Shown: positions 8,324-17,284, numbered from the stretch's first letter. The stretch: 64,000 nucleotides of DNA from JBMOLL01 sp049325415 (GCA_049325415.1 JBMOLL010000064.1:8075-72074), one strand, 5' to 3'. The notes: generated from the sequence alone by a model not told the origin. Translations and numbers: made by a program.

Positions 8324-8746
8324 ATGCATAAAAATTTGCCCATATATATTTTAATGATCCTCCTGTCGTCCGGCTGGTCGGATATAGCTGCACAGAAAAA
8401 AGTGCTCAGTCTGCTTCCCGGAGGCATGGTTTCCCGCAGGGCCGACTGCAGCCTGCCCGATTGTAAACCCTTAGCCAATGACACCCTTGCCCTCGCTATG
8501 GTGACGGATGTTTCACAAATGGAGGCTGACGGAACAGATAAGCCTCAGCAGGCAAATTCCGCAAATCCGGAAAAAAAAGAAAGAACCGGGCTTAAAAGAG
8601 CCGGAGACCGAAAGAAAGCCCGTACCGGGACCCCCGGATTTTCCGCGGTACATGTACCCTCTTTTTTAAGGTTCGCCTGGCCATTCAGGCCTTACCGTTA
8701 CTTTGTCTATTATTTTTCAATCCCTTTTAATCAGATACCTTTATGA
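8324..8746 (+). CDS. Small exported protein of unknown function
   Basis: A 140-residue protein I do not recognise. It begins with a short positive N-terminus and hydrophobic stretch (residues 6-22) ending in an Ala-Ala-Gln, which looks like a signal peptide. The middle is polar and lysine-rich, with repeated short basic/Glu runs (about 80-107), and the last 30 residues are rich in aromatics (PFRPYRYFVYYF). Two cysteines (42, 47) fall in CSLPDC. Its stop overlaps the PadR start in an ATGA junction, supporting translation and coupling. The consensus promoter just upstream also supports expression. Confidence 0.6.
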   Translation: MHKNLPIYILMILLSSGWSDIAAQKKVLSLLPGGMVSRRADCSLPDCKPLANDTLALAMVTDVSQMEADGTDKPQQANSANPEKKERTGLKRAGDRKKARTGTPGFSAVHVPSFLRFAWPFRPYRYFVYYFSIPFNQIPL

Positions 8747-9081
8747 ATTATGAAAATGCAAAGGCACAAATGCGAAAGGGAATACTCGAATACTGTATTC
8801 TCTCTGTGCTGGAAAAAACGGACTGCTACGCCTCAGATATTATAAACCTGCTCAAAGAATATGATCTGATCGTCGTGGAAGGAACCCTATACCCCCTGCT
8901 TACCCGCCTGAAGAACGCAGGTCTTCTTGGGTACCGCTGGGAGGAAAGCACCCAGGGCCCTCCCAGGAAATACTACGTCCTGACGGAAAACGGCCATGCC
9001 TACCTAAAAGAAATGGACAGCGCCTGGTCGGAGCTGGTTAAAGCAGTAGAGTCAATAAAAAAATCAGAAACCCGTAAATAA
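8743..9081 (+). CDS. PadR-family transcriptional repressor
   Basis: A 112-residue winged-helix regulator. MRKGILEYCILSVLEK starts the recognition domain, followed by DIINLLKEYDLIVVEGTLYPLLTRLKNAGLLGYRW, the typical PadR helix-turn-helix and wing, and YYVLTENGHAYLKEM. It overlaps the upstream exported-protein gene by 4 nt and is followed 7 nt later by the PspC gene. PadR next to PspC is a recurring envelope-stress arrangement. The dyad at 8260-8276 is a plausible self-operator. Confidence 0.93.
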   Translation: MNYENAKAQMRKGILEYCILSVLEKTDCYASDIINLLKEYDLIVVEGTLYPLLTRLKNAGLLGYRWEESTQGPPRKYYVLTENGHAYLKEMDSAWSELVKAVESIKKSETRK

Positions 9082-9088
9082 GTCAACC

Positions 9089-10651
9089 ATGAAAAAAACA
9101 ATAAAAATAAATCTCAGCGGTACCATCTTTAACATAGATGATGATGCCTACGACCGCCTGAAGCTTTACCTGGACCGGATCAGCAGTCACTTTTCCAACA
9201 AGCAGGAAAGCAAGGAAATTATAGATGATATCGAAGCCAGGATTGCCGAACTTTTCCAGGAAAGGGTCGCCCGTGAAACTGAAGTTGTTTCGCTCGAAAT
9301 TGTCAACGAAGTAATTTCCATTATGGGTAATCCCGAGGACTTTGCCGATTCCGACGAGGATACCACCCATAAGAACTATTATGGTTCCTACCGTCATACC
9401 ACAAAAAGGTTTTACCGTGATCCGGAAGATGCCGTACTGGGAGGGGTCTGCGGCGGTCTGGCAGCCTACCTGAACATCGACCCGCTTATCCTGCGCCTGC
9501 TGGCAATCTTCCTGTTATTCTTCGGAGGGGTTACCGGCATTGTTTATATCGTTCTCTGGATAGCCATACCCAAGGCCGAAACCGCCGCACAGAAACTGGA
9601 GATGCGCGGGGAAGAAGTGAATGTGTCCAATATCGAGAAAAAGATCAAGGAAGAATATGAAAGCGTGAAGAATAATCTTCATAACGCCGCCCGTTCCGAT
9701 CAGGCCCAGAGGACCAGGAGGGCCGCAAATGATTTTTTTCACGCCTTAGGCCGGATCATTCTGGTCTTTTTTAAAGCCATCCTTATCCTGATAGGTACCG
9801 CCTTTGTTATTTCCGGTGTGGGCCTGCTTATTGCCCTGATCACCGGCACCTTCCTGGGCGTCCAGCTGTTCCCCTACGGCCCGCATCATTATTCCCTGGG
9901 TGAACTGCTCACTCCTTTCACCGATCCCCTGTCGGTCACCATTCTGGTGATTTCCCTCTCCCTGCTGATCCTGATCCCCATCGCCGCAATGATCTACGGT
10001 CTGGTCAAACTGGTATTCCAGGTTAAGTCAGGTAACCGTTCGCTGGCCGTCGGGGCAACAGCCCTCTGGTTCATCTCCCTGATCGCCATCATAGGTATCC
10101 TTGCCTTCGAAGGTACCGGATATGCGCGGGATGCAAGCCGAAGATCAAATCAGGACCTGCAAATAAATCCCGATACCCTCTACGTGGACATTAACAAGGC
10201 CCAGGAAAAAAGTCTGAAAGAGAACGCCCTGTTTGACCTGGACAATGAATGGTTCTATATTAACGAGGACAAGGAGTTCTTCGGACAGATCGACCTGGAT
10301 ATCAAATCTTCCGAGGAGGGTACAGTGCGCCTGGAGACGGTGAAATCCTCAAAGGGCAGGTCTGCGGATCTTGCCGGAGAAAATGCCGAAAACCTGATGT
10401 ACAACTACTCGGTAAAGGGCAAACACGTGGTGTTCGATCCCTACTTCAATATCGGCAGGGACAAACCATGGAGGTTTCCCCGCGTAAAAAACACCCTCCT
10501 GGTGCCTGAAGGAACCATTGTTGTTCTCGATAAGGAAACCCGGGATTTCCTCCATAATGTTGAAAACACCCGCTATTACTCCGATTGGGAACTGGGGGGA
10601 AAGACCCTGCGGATGACCTCGAGGGGACTGGAACCCATTGAAGGGAACTGA
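9089..10651 (+). CDS. PspC-domain membrane protein
   Basis: A 520-residue protein joining three parts: an N-terminal soluble region (1-95) with the IKINLSGTIFNIDDDAYDRL pattern common to PadR-linked PspC proteins; a PspC domain at about 107-170 (RDPEDAVLGGVCGGLAAYL, then a long hydrophobic helix); and a region with three further membrane segments (about 220-250, 278-305, 318-342). A C-terminal beta-rich domain of about 165 residues follows, probably outside the membrane. PspC domains sense or respond to membrane stress in other phyla; the role here is inferred. It follows padR by 7 nt. Confidence 0.88.
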   Translation: MKKTIKINLSGTIFNIDDDAYDRLKLYLDRISSHFSNKQESKEIIDDIEARIAELFQERVARETEVVSLEIVNEVISIMGNPEDFADSDEDTTHKNYYGSYRHTTKRFYRDPEDAVLGGVCGGLAAYLNIDPLILRLLAIFLLFFGGVTGIVYIVLWIAIPKAETAAQKLEMRGEEVNVSNIEKKIKEEYESVKNNLHNAARSDQAQRTRRAANDFFHALGRIILVFFKAILILIGTAFVISGVGLLIALITGTFLGVQLFPYGPHHYSLGELLTPFTDPLSVTILVISLSLLILIPIAAMIYGLVKLVFQVKSGNRSLAVGATALWFISLIAIIGILAFEGTGYARDASRRSNQDLQINPDTLYVDINKAQEKSLKENALFDLDNEWFYINEDKEFFGQIDLDIKSSEEGTVRLETVKSSKGRSADLAGENAENLMYNYSVKGKHVVFDPYFNIGRDKPWRFPRVKNTLLVPEGTIVVLDKETRDFLHNVENTRYYSDWELGGKTLRMTSRGLEPIEGN

Positions 10652-10680
10652 AAGGCGCAACGGTACCTTCCAGCAGAAAG

Positions 10681-10709
10681 TTGGTAAAATAGAATTTTTT
10701 ATATATTTG
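10681..10709 (+). promoter_or_regulatory. Promoter of tRNA-Gln
   Basis: TTG (10681-10683), 18-nt spacer, TATATTTG (10702-10709): a full consensus match 25 nt upstream of the tRNA. Confidence 0.72.
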
Positions 10710-10733
10710 CACCACGGTTTTCGTGACCCCGAT

Positions 10734-10806
10734 TGACCCGTGGTGTAACTGGCAACACGTCGGATTTTGGTTCCGAAGAGTCCAGGTTCGAGCCCTGGCG
10801 GGTCAA
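10734..10806 (+). tRNA. tRNA-Gln (anticodon TTG)
   Basis: A 73-nt cloverleaf. Acceptor TGACCCG pairs with CGGGTCA, followed by discriminator A. The anticodon arm is TCGGA-TTTTGGT-TCCGA with TTG, and the T arm is CCAGG-TTCGAGC-CCTGG. CCA is not encoded. Confidence 0.96.
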
Positions 10807-10816
10807 CACAGAAATG

Positions 10817-10856
10817 AAAAAGCCCCTTATAATTCAGCGAGTTATGGGGGCTTTTG
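10817..10856 (+). terminator. Terminator after tRNA-Gln
   Basis: AAAAAGCCCC is matched by GGGGGCTTTT across an imperfect loop, ending in a T run. A-runs and T-runs on both sides mean it could also serve the converging GH43 gene. Confidence 0.6.
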
Positions 10857-10904
10857 TCTTTGGTGCTTTTTGATGGGAAAACTTCTTCTCTAATCAGCAC
10901 TCTT

Positions 10905-11864
10905 TCAAAGCTTTCTTCTCATTACGCCCTTAACGGTAATCTTTACCGGCCTGATCAGGCCCGCTTTATCAAATTCCACTTTATCTATGCAGGTAACCCG
11001 GTGATTCGGGTCTGTTTCGCCCAGCGGACGTCGGTGATAAACAATATACCATTCGTCCCTGCCGGGGATCCGGATCATCGAATGATGCCCTGCACCCGTG
11101 GCAACCTCCGGGTCCTGTTCCAGGATCACTCCGATCCTTTCAAACGGCCCGAACGGAGAATCAGCCATGGCATAAGCCACCCGGTATCCGGGACCGCCCC
11201 AACCGCCTTCCGACCACATGAAATAGTATTTTCCATCGCGGATAAACAGGAAAGGTCCTTCGACATAACCTTCAGGAGTGATCTCCCGGAACACCGATCC
11301 ATCCTCAAATGGCAGAAAACCGGTGAAATCATCCTTAAGCCTTACGATGTTGCAATGCTTCCAGCCTCCGTAGATCATGTAGTAACGGCCATCCCCGTCC
11401 TGAAACACAAACTGGTCGATCGGCTGCGCCCCGTTATAAAAATTCCCGAGCAGGGGCCTCCCAAGCAGGTCGTGATAGGGGCCTCCGGGATTGTCGGCCA
11501 CGGCTACGCCGATTCCTCCCTCCTGAGTATCATCCTGGATATCATTGGCTGAAAAGAAAAGATAGTATTTCCCGTCCTTACAAACGACTGCCGGGGCCCA
11601 CATAGCCCTTCGGGCCCATTTAACAAGGGAGGTGTCAATAATCCGTTCATGCTTCTCCCAGTTCACAAGATCCTTCGATGAAAAAGCATCCAGGTAAACC
11701 TGTTCCTCGTAGGGAGCCGAAAAAGTTGGATATATCCAGCAGGTATGATCAAAGACAAGAGCTTCCGGATCGGCGTACCAGCCATTGATAACAGGATTCC
11801 CACTCTGTGCCTGTACGGATAGTAAGGCAAAGGGAAGAAAAAGGAGAAAAAATGCTTTCTTCAT
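10905..11864 (-). CDS. Secreted glycoside hydrolase family 43-type enzyme
   Basis: A 319-residue five-bladed-propeller hydrolase of the GH43 clan, which cleaves arabinans, xylans or related galactans. Starting at the ATG at 11864 gives a clean signal peptide (MKKAFFLLFLPFALLSVQAQ). The catalytic carboxylates are visible: Asp32 in GWYADPE (base), the Asp in QPIDQFVFQDGDG (pKa modulator) and the Glu in YVEGPFLF (acid). The late GAGHHSM and YHRRP segments match the metal/substrate region. The family's usual WAPD reads WAPA here. The open frame reaches upstream to 12062 but lacks a signal there. It stands alone, without SusC/SusD partners. Confidence 0.9.
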   Translation of the reverse strand: MKKAFFLLFLPFALLSVQAQSGNPVINGWYADPEALVFDHTCWIYPTFSAPYEEQVYLDAFSSKDLVNWEKHERIIDTSLVKWARRAMWAPAVVCKDGKYYLFFSANDIQDDTQEGGIGVAVADNPGGPYHDLLGRPLLGNFYNGAQPIDQFVFQDGDGRYYMIYGGWKHCNIVRLKDDFTGFLPFEDGSVFREITPEGYVEGPFLFIRDGKYYFMWSEGGWGGPGYRVAYAMADSPFGPFERIGVILEQDPEVATGAGHHSMIRIPGRDEWYIVYHRRPLGETDPNHRVTCIDKVEFDKAGLIRPVKITVKGVMRRKL

Positions 11865-12364
11865 GGTAGCGGTATTTTCCGGCAACTTTCCGGGCAATTC
11901 AAATAAAGCCGTGCCAGGGCCTCCCGGCAAACCGGGTACAGGTAAATTTTTCGTTAAAATAATCAATTCAGAAACAGGATGGCCTTCATGCTTTATTCTT
12001 TCCCGATATTCATTTGCCCGACCGCGTCCCCGGCTTATTTTTTTTTCTGCACCGGTGCGCACCAGGCATTATCGTAGTCACAGAACCTCCTGTTGACATC
12101 CTCAGGTGATCAGGGCAATGTACTGTCCGGAAGTACCCAGCCTGTTGATAACAATATCCGTTCTAAAGGATTATTTAATAATGGATTAACAGCAGGTTCG
12201 CGTCATCAGCTTACTATTGCCGGTATCATTCAAACAATGCAACGATGAATACTGAAGACACCAACCTGGCCGACAGGATCAACACCAGTGAACTGATCAG
12301 TGACTACCGGTTTATGGTATTGATCCGGGATGCGGACCAGTCGCTCAATATTCCTGCAGGGAGA
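11865..12364. other. 500-nt region without a clear gene
   Basis: Lies upstream of the GH43 gene. On the minus strand TTG (11928-11926 region) is followed after about 20 nt by TTTATTTG, a one-mismatch promoter for GH43. A small CCCGG-CAAA-CCGGG hairpin sits near 11925. Between about 12063 and 12244 I see nothing recognisable. A 43-codon plus-strand frame at 12245-12376 is listed separately. Confidence 0.4.
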
Positions 12365-12376
12365 TCAGTAATCTGA
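12245..12376 (+). CDS. Doubtful 43-codon ORF, possibly a gene remnant
   Basis: ATG at 12245 to TGA at 12376, encoding a mostly polar peptide beginning MNTEDTNLADRINTSEL. It overlaps the 3' end of the convergent metallopeptidase gene by 12 nt. It has no recognisable motif and no obvious ribosome-binding site. It could be the tail of a decayed gene or a chance frame. Confidence 0.15.
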   Translation: MNTEDTNLADRINTSELISDYRFMVLIRDADQSLNIPAGRSVI

Positions 12377-13090
12377 TTTTACCCTGCGGAGTTCGCGCCG
12401 GAGAACAAGACTGTCACCGGCCAGGCTGTCGAGCAGCTTCCAGAATTTTTCACCGTGATTGCGGTGAATGGTATGCGCCAGTTCGTGAAGGATCACATAA
12501 TCACAAAGGTGGGCCGGAAGCAGCATCAGGGTGCTGCTCAGGTTGATCACATTGGCGGCGGAGCAGGATCCCCAGCGGCTCTTCATCTTTCTCACCCTGA
12601 CCTGCGTATATGCCAGTCCGTGCCTTTCTGCCAGTTCCTTTACCCTGTCAGGTAAAACTTCCTTGCCGGCTTTGGTGATGATTTTCCAGAGCTCGGCCCG
12701 TATTTCTTCCTGAACTTCCGGCAGGGAAAAGTCTTTAGCCGGTGAAACGAGCAGGAAGAAATCCTGCTTATCCCGCTTAACCTTGCAGCCGTTTTTCACC
12801 GTCTCTGCCAGAACGATACCGATGCGGAAGGCTCCGGCCTGAATAACCGTCCCGGGTAACAGCTTTGTCCGCTCACCGTTCCGGGCAACGACCCTGCTAC
12901 GAGTAGCCTTTATCCAGGAAATTTTCTGTTCCACAAACTTTTCAGCAAACCTTAGCGACAGGTTGCCCGGAACCGTTACCCTCACCTCACCTTCCCGGCT
13001 GATCCTGATGGAAATATTCCGTGCTTTGCGGTTCCTGACATACCTTATCCGGCCAATTCCTTCTATCTCTTCAAACTTTTCACTATTCAT
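12365..13090 (-). CDS. YgjP-type (DUF45) M48-like metallopeptidase
   Basis: A 241-residue zinc-peptidase-fold protein. The motif HELAHTIHRNH is at about residues 202-212, with His202/His206 and His212 as likely metal ligands, preceded by the family hallmark KSRWGSCS and VILHELAH context. The N-terminal IRYVRNRKARNISIRIS strand pattern matches YgjP. The ATG at 13090 is chosen because the upstream ATG at 13144 would overlap the divergent tolC promoter. Physiological substrate unknown; YgjP-like proteins are often linked to restriction or metal-dependent processing, but nothing here indicates that. Confidence 0.87.
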   Translation of the reverse strand: MNSEKFEEIEGIGRIRYVRNRKARNISIRISREGEVRVTVPGNLSLRFAEKFVEQKISWIKATRSRVVARNGERTKLLPGTVIQAGAFRIGIVLAETVKNGCKVKRDKQDFFLLVSPAKDFSLPEVQEEIRAELWKIITKAGKEVLPDRVKELAERHGLAYTQVRVRKMKSRWGSCSAANVINLSSTLMLLPAHLCDYVILHELAHTIHRNHGEKFWKLLDSLAGDSLVLRRELRRVKSDY

Positions 13091-13113
13091 CCTTCGTTTT
13101 CTTCCAAAATCCC

Positions 13114-13121
13114 TATCTTTA
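13114..13121 (+). promoter_or_regulatory. Candidate -7 element for the tolC/hlyD operon
   Basis: TATCTTTA, one base off TAnnTTTG, 25 nt upstream of the tolC ATG. The matching -33 site reads TTC (13093-13095) with an 18-nt spacer, so the upstream half is imperfect. Confidence 0.42.
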
Positions 13122-13146
13122 AAGTCCTTAATAAGAAAAAACAAAG

Positions 13147-14574
13147 ATGCACAGAATAAGCGTATTTCTCCTCATTATTTTGCTCATTTCAGGACCGGTA
13201 AAACTGTATTCCCAGGAAACCTGGACTCTCGAAAAGTGCATAGAATATGCGATGGAGAACAATATCCAGGTTAAACAATCCCGGTTAAATACCGAGTATA
13301 ATGCCAACCTCCTCAAACAGTCGAAGCTCGGACAGATTCCCAGCCTGAATGCCCAGGGCAATTACACCTATTCCTGGGGACGGGCGCTGGACCAGACGAC
13401 CTACAGTTTTACCAACGACCAGAAAATCAACTCTATCAGCCTTAACGCCAGTTCTTCAGTAACCCTTTTCAACGGATTCCAGACCCTGAATACGATCCGG
13501 CAGAATGAACTGAACCTTATGGCGGCCTATGAGGATGTGGATAAGATCAGAAACGACATTTCCCTGAACATAGCCGCGGCTTACCTGCAGATCCTTTTCA
13601 ACCATGAGTTACTCCAGGTTGCCGAAAACCAGCTCGGGATAACCCGTCAGCAGGTCGACCGTACCAATCAGCTGGTGGAAGCCGGCAAGGAAGCCAAAGG
13701 GGCCTTGCTTGAGATCCAGGCACAGTATGCCTCCGAAGAGCTTACCAAGGTGAGTGCCGAAAATCAGCTGGCACTGTCTTACCTGAATCTCCAGCAGTTA
13801 CTCGACCTTCACTATGATCCGGGGTTTAAGATCGCTTTCCCCGATCTTCCGGTCCCGGGCGACAGTCTCCTGATGCTTAACGTGGATGAGGTATACGAAC
13901 TCGCACAAACGCTTATGCCGCAGATCAAAGGTGCAGAACTGAACCTGCAGAGCGCTGAAAAAGGTTACGACATTGCCCGCGGTTACCGCAGTCCGCGCTT
14001 AAGCGCATCGGCCAGTCTTTCATCGGGGTATTCTGATGTACGCCAGCAGGTTACAGGCGAAACGACGAGTCCGCAAATTCCTATTGGCGAGACCGCCGGG
14101 GGAGAGCCCGTTTATTCCTATCCTCAGACGGTCCCAGTTTACGGAAGTTATCCCTTTTTCGAACAGCTGAACGATAATATGAGTACCGGGGTAGGCGTAT
14201 CGCTGGCCATCCCGATATTCAACGGCTGGCAGGCCAATACCGCCATCGCCAACGCAAAGATCAATGTTGAGAACTACAGGCTGGAGCTTCAGAACAAAAA
14301 GAATGTGCTTTACAGGGAGATACAGCAGTCGTATGCCGATGCCCTCGCCGCACTGAAGAAATTCACCGCAACTGAACAGGCACTGACAGCCATGGAGGAA
14401 TCGTTCATGTATATGCAGAAGAAATATGAAGTCGGACTGGTGAATACGGTTGACTACAATACCGCTAAGAACCAGCTGGCCAAAACCCAGTCGGACCTGC
14501 TTCAGGCCAAGTTTGACTTTATCTTTAAAACCAAAATACTCAATTTCTATAAAGGAGAACCCCTAACGTTATAA
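13147..14574 (+). CDS. TolC-family outer-membrane efflux channel
   Basis: A 475-residue outer-membrane channel protein. The first 23 residues form a signal peptide (MHRISVFLLIILLISGPVKLYSQ). Two OEP repeats follow: long helical segments such as WTLEKCIEYAMENNIQVKQS and VDEVYELAQTLMPQIKGAEL begin each half, with beta-strand segments rich in Ser/Tyr (for example YTYSWGRALDQTTYSF). It starts 12 nt before an HlyD-type adaptor, so the pair would form the outer two thirds of a tripartite pump. No inner-membrane pump gene follows directly. Confidence 0.93.
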   Translation: MHRISVFLLIILLISGPVKLYSQETWTLEKCIEYAMENNIQVKQSRLNTEYNANLLKQSKLGQIPSLNAQGNYTYSWGRALDQTTYSFTNDQKINSISLNASSSVTLFNGFQTLNTIRQNELNLMAAYEDVDKIRNDISLNIAAAYLQILFNHELLQVAENQLGITRQQVDRTNQLVEAGKEAKGALLEIQAQYASEELTKVSAENQLALSYLNLQQLLDLHYDPGFKIAFPDLPVPGDSLLMLNVDEVYELAQTLMPQIKGAELNLQSAEKGYDIARGYRSPRLSASASLSSGYSDVRQQVTGETTSPQIPIGETAGGEPVYSYPQTVPVYGSYPFFEQLNDNMSTGVGVSLAIPIFNGWQANTAIANAKINVENYRLELQNKKNVLYREIQQSYADALAALKKFTATEQALTAMEESFMYMQKKYEVGLVNTVDYNTAKNQLAKTQSDLLQAKFDFIFKTKILNFYKGEPLTL

Positions 14575-14586
14575 TACTGAATCACA

Positions 14587-15864
14587 ATGAAATCCAACAG
14601 AATATTACTGTATCTGCTGATCTTTATCCTCCTGCTGGTTGTCCTGCTGGTTGCAGGGAAAAAACAAGGCTGGTTTGGGAATGAAGGAATGTTAAAAGTT
14701 GCCGTTGAAAAAGGCTCCTCCCGGGATATCGTGGAGGTGATCACTGCCAACGGAAAGATCCAGCCCGAGACGGAAGTCAAGCTGACTCCCGACGTATCCG
14801 GTGAAATTGTTGAACTGGCCGTAAAAGAAGGCGACCATGTTAAGAAAGGCACCTTCCTGCTGAAGATCAAGCCCGAGAATTATATCATGGCGCGTAACAG
14901 GGCGGAAGCTACCCTGAACAATGCCCGGGCCCGGCAAAAACAGGCCGAGGCACAGCTGGAACTGACGCGGCTGAACTACGAAAGAAGCAAACAGCTCTTT
15001 GAACAGAAAGCAATTGCCGAATCGGAATATGAGCAGGCTACCACCAATTACAATTCCGCTAAAGCAGAAAAGGAAGCCGCTGAATTTTCCGTGCAGAGTG
15101 CCCTTGCATCCCTGAAGGAAGCCGAGGAAAACCTGATCAAGACCTCCATCTATGCCCCCATGAGCGGAACGGTTTCCATGCTCAATGTGGAACAGGGTGA
15201 AAGGGTTGTGGGAACCGAGCTGATGTCGGGAACCGAAATCCTGCGCATAGCCGACCTCGAAAGAATGGAGGTTGAAGTGGAAGTCAACGAGAACGATATC
15301 GTACGGGTAGCTCTCGGCGATACCGCACTCATCGAGGTGGATGCCTATAATGATGCCCGCTTCAAGGGCGTGGTAACGGAAATTCCCGTTTCAGCCAATA
15401 CCACCGGCCTCACCACCGACCAGGTGACCAACTTCAAGGTAAAGATCCTGCTGCTTTCCTCTTCCTACAAGGATAAGATCACTGCCACCAATCCCTATCC
15501 GCTGCGTCCGGGGATGTCGGCAACGGCAGATATTCAGACCAACCTGAAAAGAGGTGTCTTTTCCATTCCCATTCAATGCGTAACCACCCGGGTTGATTCG
15601 GTAAATATGGAAAATGCCGATGCCGAAAAGGCTGCCCTTGAACAGACCAGTGTGGTCTTTGTCGTCAGGGAAGGCAAATCGGTCATGGTACCTGTAAAAA
15701 CCGGTATTCAGGACAACACCTTTATCGAGATCACCGAAGGGCTCACAGCCGATGATGAGGTTGTAAATGCACCGTATTCGGCGATTTCCAAACAGCTGAA
15801 GGATCAGATGACCGTGGAGGTCGTTCCTGAGGAAACCCTGTTTAAGGCGGAAAAGAAAAAATAA
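14587..15864 (+). CDS. HlyD/MacA-type periplasmic adaptor
   Basis: A 425-residue membrane-fusion protein that bridges an inner-membrane pump to TolC. One N-terminal helix (about 6-24) anchors it. The lipoyl-like half-motif VELAVKEGDHVKKGTFLLKI is at about 77-96. A long alpha-hairpin (about 100-185, with repeated ARxRQKQAEAQLELTRLNYE heptads) follows, then the second lipoyl half (IYAPMSGTVSMLNVEQGERV) and a beta-barrel region with LRPGMSATADI. Architecture is closer to MacA (ABC partner) than to RND adaptors, but the pump is not in this window. tsaB follows after 12 nt. Confidence 0.9.
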   Translation: MKSNRILLYLLIFILLLVVLLVAGKKQGWFGNEGMLKVAVEKGSSRDIVEVITANGKIQPETEVKLTPDVSGEIVELAVKEGDHVKKGTFLLKIKPENYIMARNRAEATLNNARARQKQAEAQLELTRLNYERSKQLFEQKAIAESEYEQATTNYNSAKAEKEAAEFSVQSALASLKEAEENLIKTSIYAPMSGTVSMLNVEQGERVVGTELMSGTEILRIADLERMEVEVEVNENDIVRVALGDTALIEVDAYNDARFKGVVTEIPVSANTTGLTTDQVTNFKVKILLLSSSYKDKITATNPYPLRPGMSATADIQTNLKRGVFSIPIQCVTTRVDSVNMENADAEKAALEQTSVVFVVREGKSVMVPVKTGIQDNTFIEITEGLTADDEVVNAPYSAISKQLKDQMTVEVVPEETLFKAEKKK

Positions 15865-15876
15865 AGCATTGATCGG

Positions 15877-16587
15877 ATGGACCCGTTAATGATCCACATT
15901 GAAACAGCAACTCAGATCTGTTCGGTTGCTCTTTCTGAGGGAGATAAGGTTATCGGGGTAAAGGAAAGTCATGAGGAAAGATCTCATGCCGCTCAGCTTA
16001 CCCCGTTCATGAAAGAGGTGGTTCTTGAATCCGGGAAAAAATTCAGCGATCTTGCTGCGGTATGCGTAAGTATCGGCCCCGGTTCCTATACCGGATTGCG
16101 TATAGGCATCTCGACGGCCAAGGGACTTGCTTTCGGGCTCGATATCCCGGTCATTGCCGTCGACACCCTTGAATCCCTCTCAAGGGTTGCTCTTCCTTCC
16201 ATCCTTACGGATCAGCCGGACAATCAGCTTCCGCTACTCTTGTGCCCGATGCTCGATGCCCGGCGGATGGAGGTATACACGGCCCTTTACCGTCCCGACC
16301 TGAGCCTTTTCAGGGAGGTGGAAGCGCAGATCATTCAGGAAGACAGCTTCGGTGCGCTGCTGGAAGATTACAGGATCGTCTTTTTCGGAAACGGTTCTGA
16401 TAAATGCCGGGATCTGATACGCCATCCGAATGCCCGGTTCGTTTCAGGGATCAACCCGTCGGCAGCCGGCATGATCCCCCCGGCACTTCAATCCTTTAAG
16501 GATAAAAAGTTTGAAGACAGCGCCTATTTTGAACCCCGATACCTGAAGGACTTTTTGGCCACCACCCCCAAAAAAAAGCTCTTCTGA
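15877..16587 (+). CDS. tsaB: tRNA threonylcarbamoyladenosine biosynthesis protein TsaB
   Basis: TsaB is the dimerisation partner of TsaD in making t6A37 on ANN-decoding tRNAs. The 236 residues match the ASKHA-fold family: MIHIETATQICSVALSEG at the N-terminus, ERSHAAQLTPFM, and the conserved SIGPGSYTGLRIGISTAKGL at about 65-84. No signal or membrane segment. It follows the adaptor gene by 12 nt and precedes efp by 88 nt. Confidence 0.94.
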   Translation: MDPLMIHIETATQICSVALSEGDKVIGVKESHEERSHAAQLTPFMKEVVLESGKKFSDLAAVCVSIGPGSYTGLRIGISTAKGLAFGLDIPVIAVDTLESLSRVALPSILTDQPDNQLPLLLCPMLDARRMEVYTALYRPDLSLFREVEAQIIQEDSFGALLEDYRIVFFGNGSDKCRDLIRHPNARFVSGINPSAAGMIPPALQSFKDKKFEDSAYFEPRYLKDFLATTPKKKLF

Positions 16588-16675
16588 ATAAAATAACTGT
16601 TTGGTTGATACCAATTTATTTCATTATTTTGCGCCACAATTTTACCAGAACAACAAACTGATTAATATTTGACCG

Positions 16676-17245
16676 ATGGCTACTACAGCAGATTTCAGAA
16701 ACGGACTTTGCATTGAATTTAACAACGACCTCTTCACGATCGTTCAGTTCCAGCATGTTAAACCGGGTAAAGGTGCAGCATTTGTCAGGACAAAAATGAA
16801 AAGCCTGACTACCGGAAAAGTAATTGAGAACACCTTCAACGCCGGGGTAAAGATCAATACTGCCCGTGTTGAACGCAGACCTTATCAGTTCCTGTACAGC
16901 GATGAGATGGGCTTTCATTTCATGCATCTCGAAACTTTCGAACAGTTAAGCATGTCGCCCGAAATGGTGGAAAATGCCGATCTGATGAAGGAAGGCCAGT
17001 CGGTTGAAATTGTGTATCATGCCGATACCGAATCGCCGCTTTCCTGTGACCTTCCCCCCTTCGTTGAACTGGAGGTAACCTACACCGAGCCCGGTCTAAA
17101 GGGAGATACAACCTCCTCAACCGCCCTGAAACCGGCCGAACTGGAAACTGGTGCAAAAATTATGGTTCCCCTTTTCATTGAAATGGGAGAAAAAATTAAA
17201 GTGGATACCCGCGACAGATCCTACTCCGAAAGAGTCAAAGGTTAA
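16676..17245 (+). CDS. efp: Translation elongation factor P
   Basis: EF-P relieves ribosome stalling at polyproline stretches. The 189 residues comprise the KOW-like N-domain, with the loop VKPGKGAAF placing Lys32 at the position modified in other EF-Ps, and two OB domains ending RDRSYSERVKG. The C-terminal motif and length are normal. No EpmA/EpmB-like modification gene is visible nearby. Position beside tsaB groups two translation-fidelity genes. The upstream stretch has TTG motifs and ATTATTTTG but not a clean consensus promoter. Confidence 0.96.
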   Translation: MATTADFRNGLCIEFNNDLFTIVQFQHVKPGKGAAFVRTKMKSLTTGKVIENTFNAGVKINTARVERRPYQFLYSDEMGFHFMHLETFEQLSMSPEMVENADLMKEGQSVEIVYHADTESPLSCDLPPFVELEVTYTEPGLKGDTTSSTALKPAELETGAKIMVPLFIEMGEKIKVDTRDRSYSERVKG

Positions 17246-17284
17246 AGTTTTTTCTTTACCTTTAACCGGATAGATCTTTTACAC

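Noticed and set aside
10905..11864. Polysaccharide-utilisation locus around the GH43 gene
   Set aside because: No SusC/SusD pair, other hydrolase or dedicated regulator flanks it.
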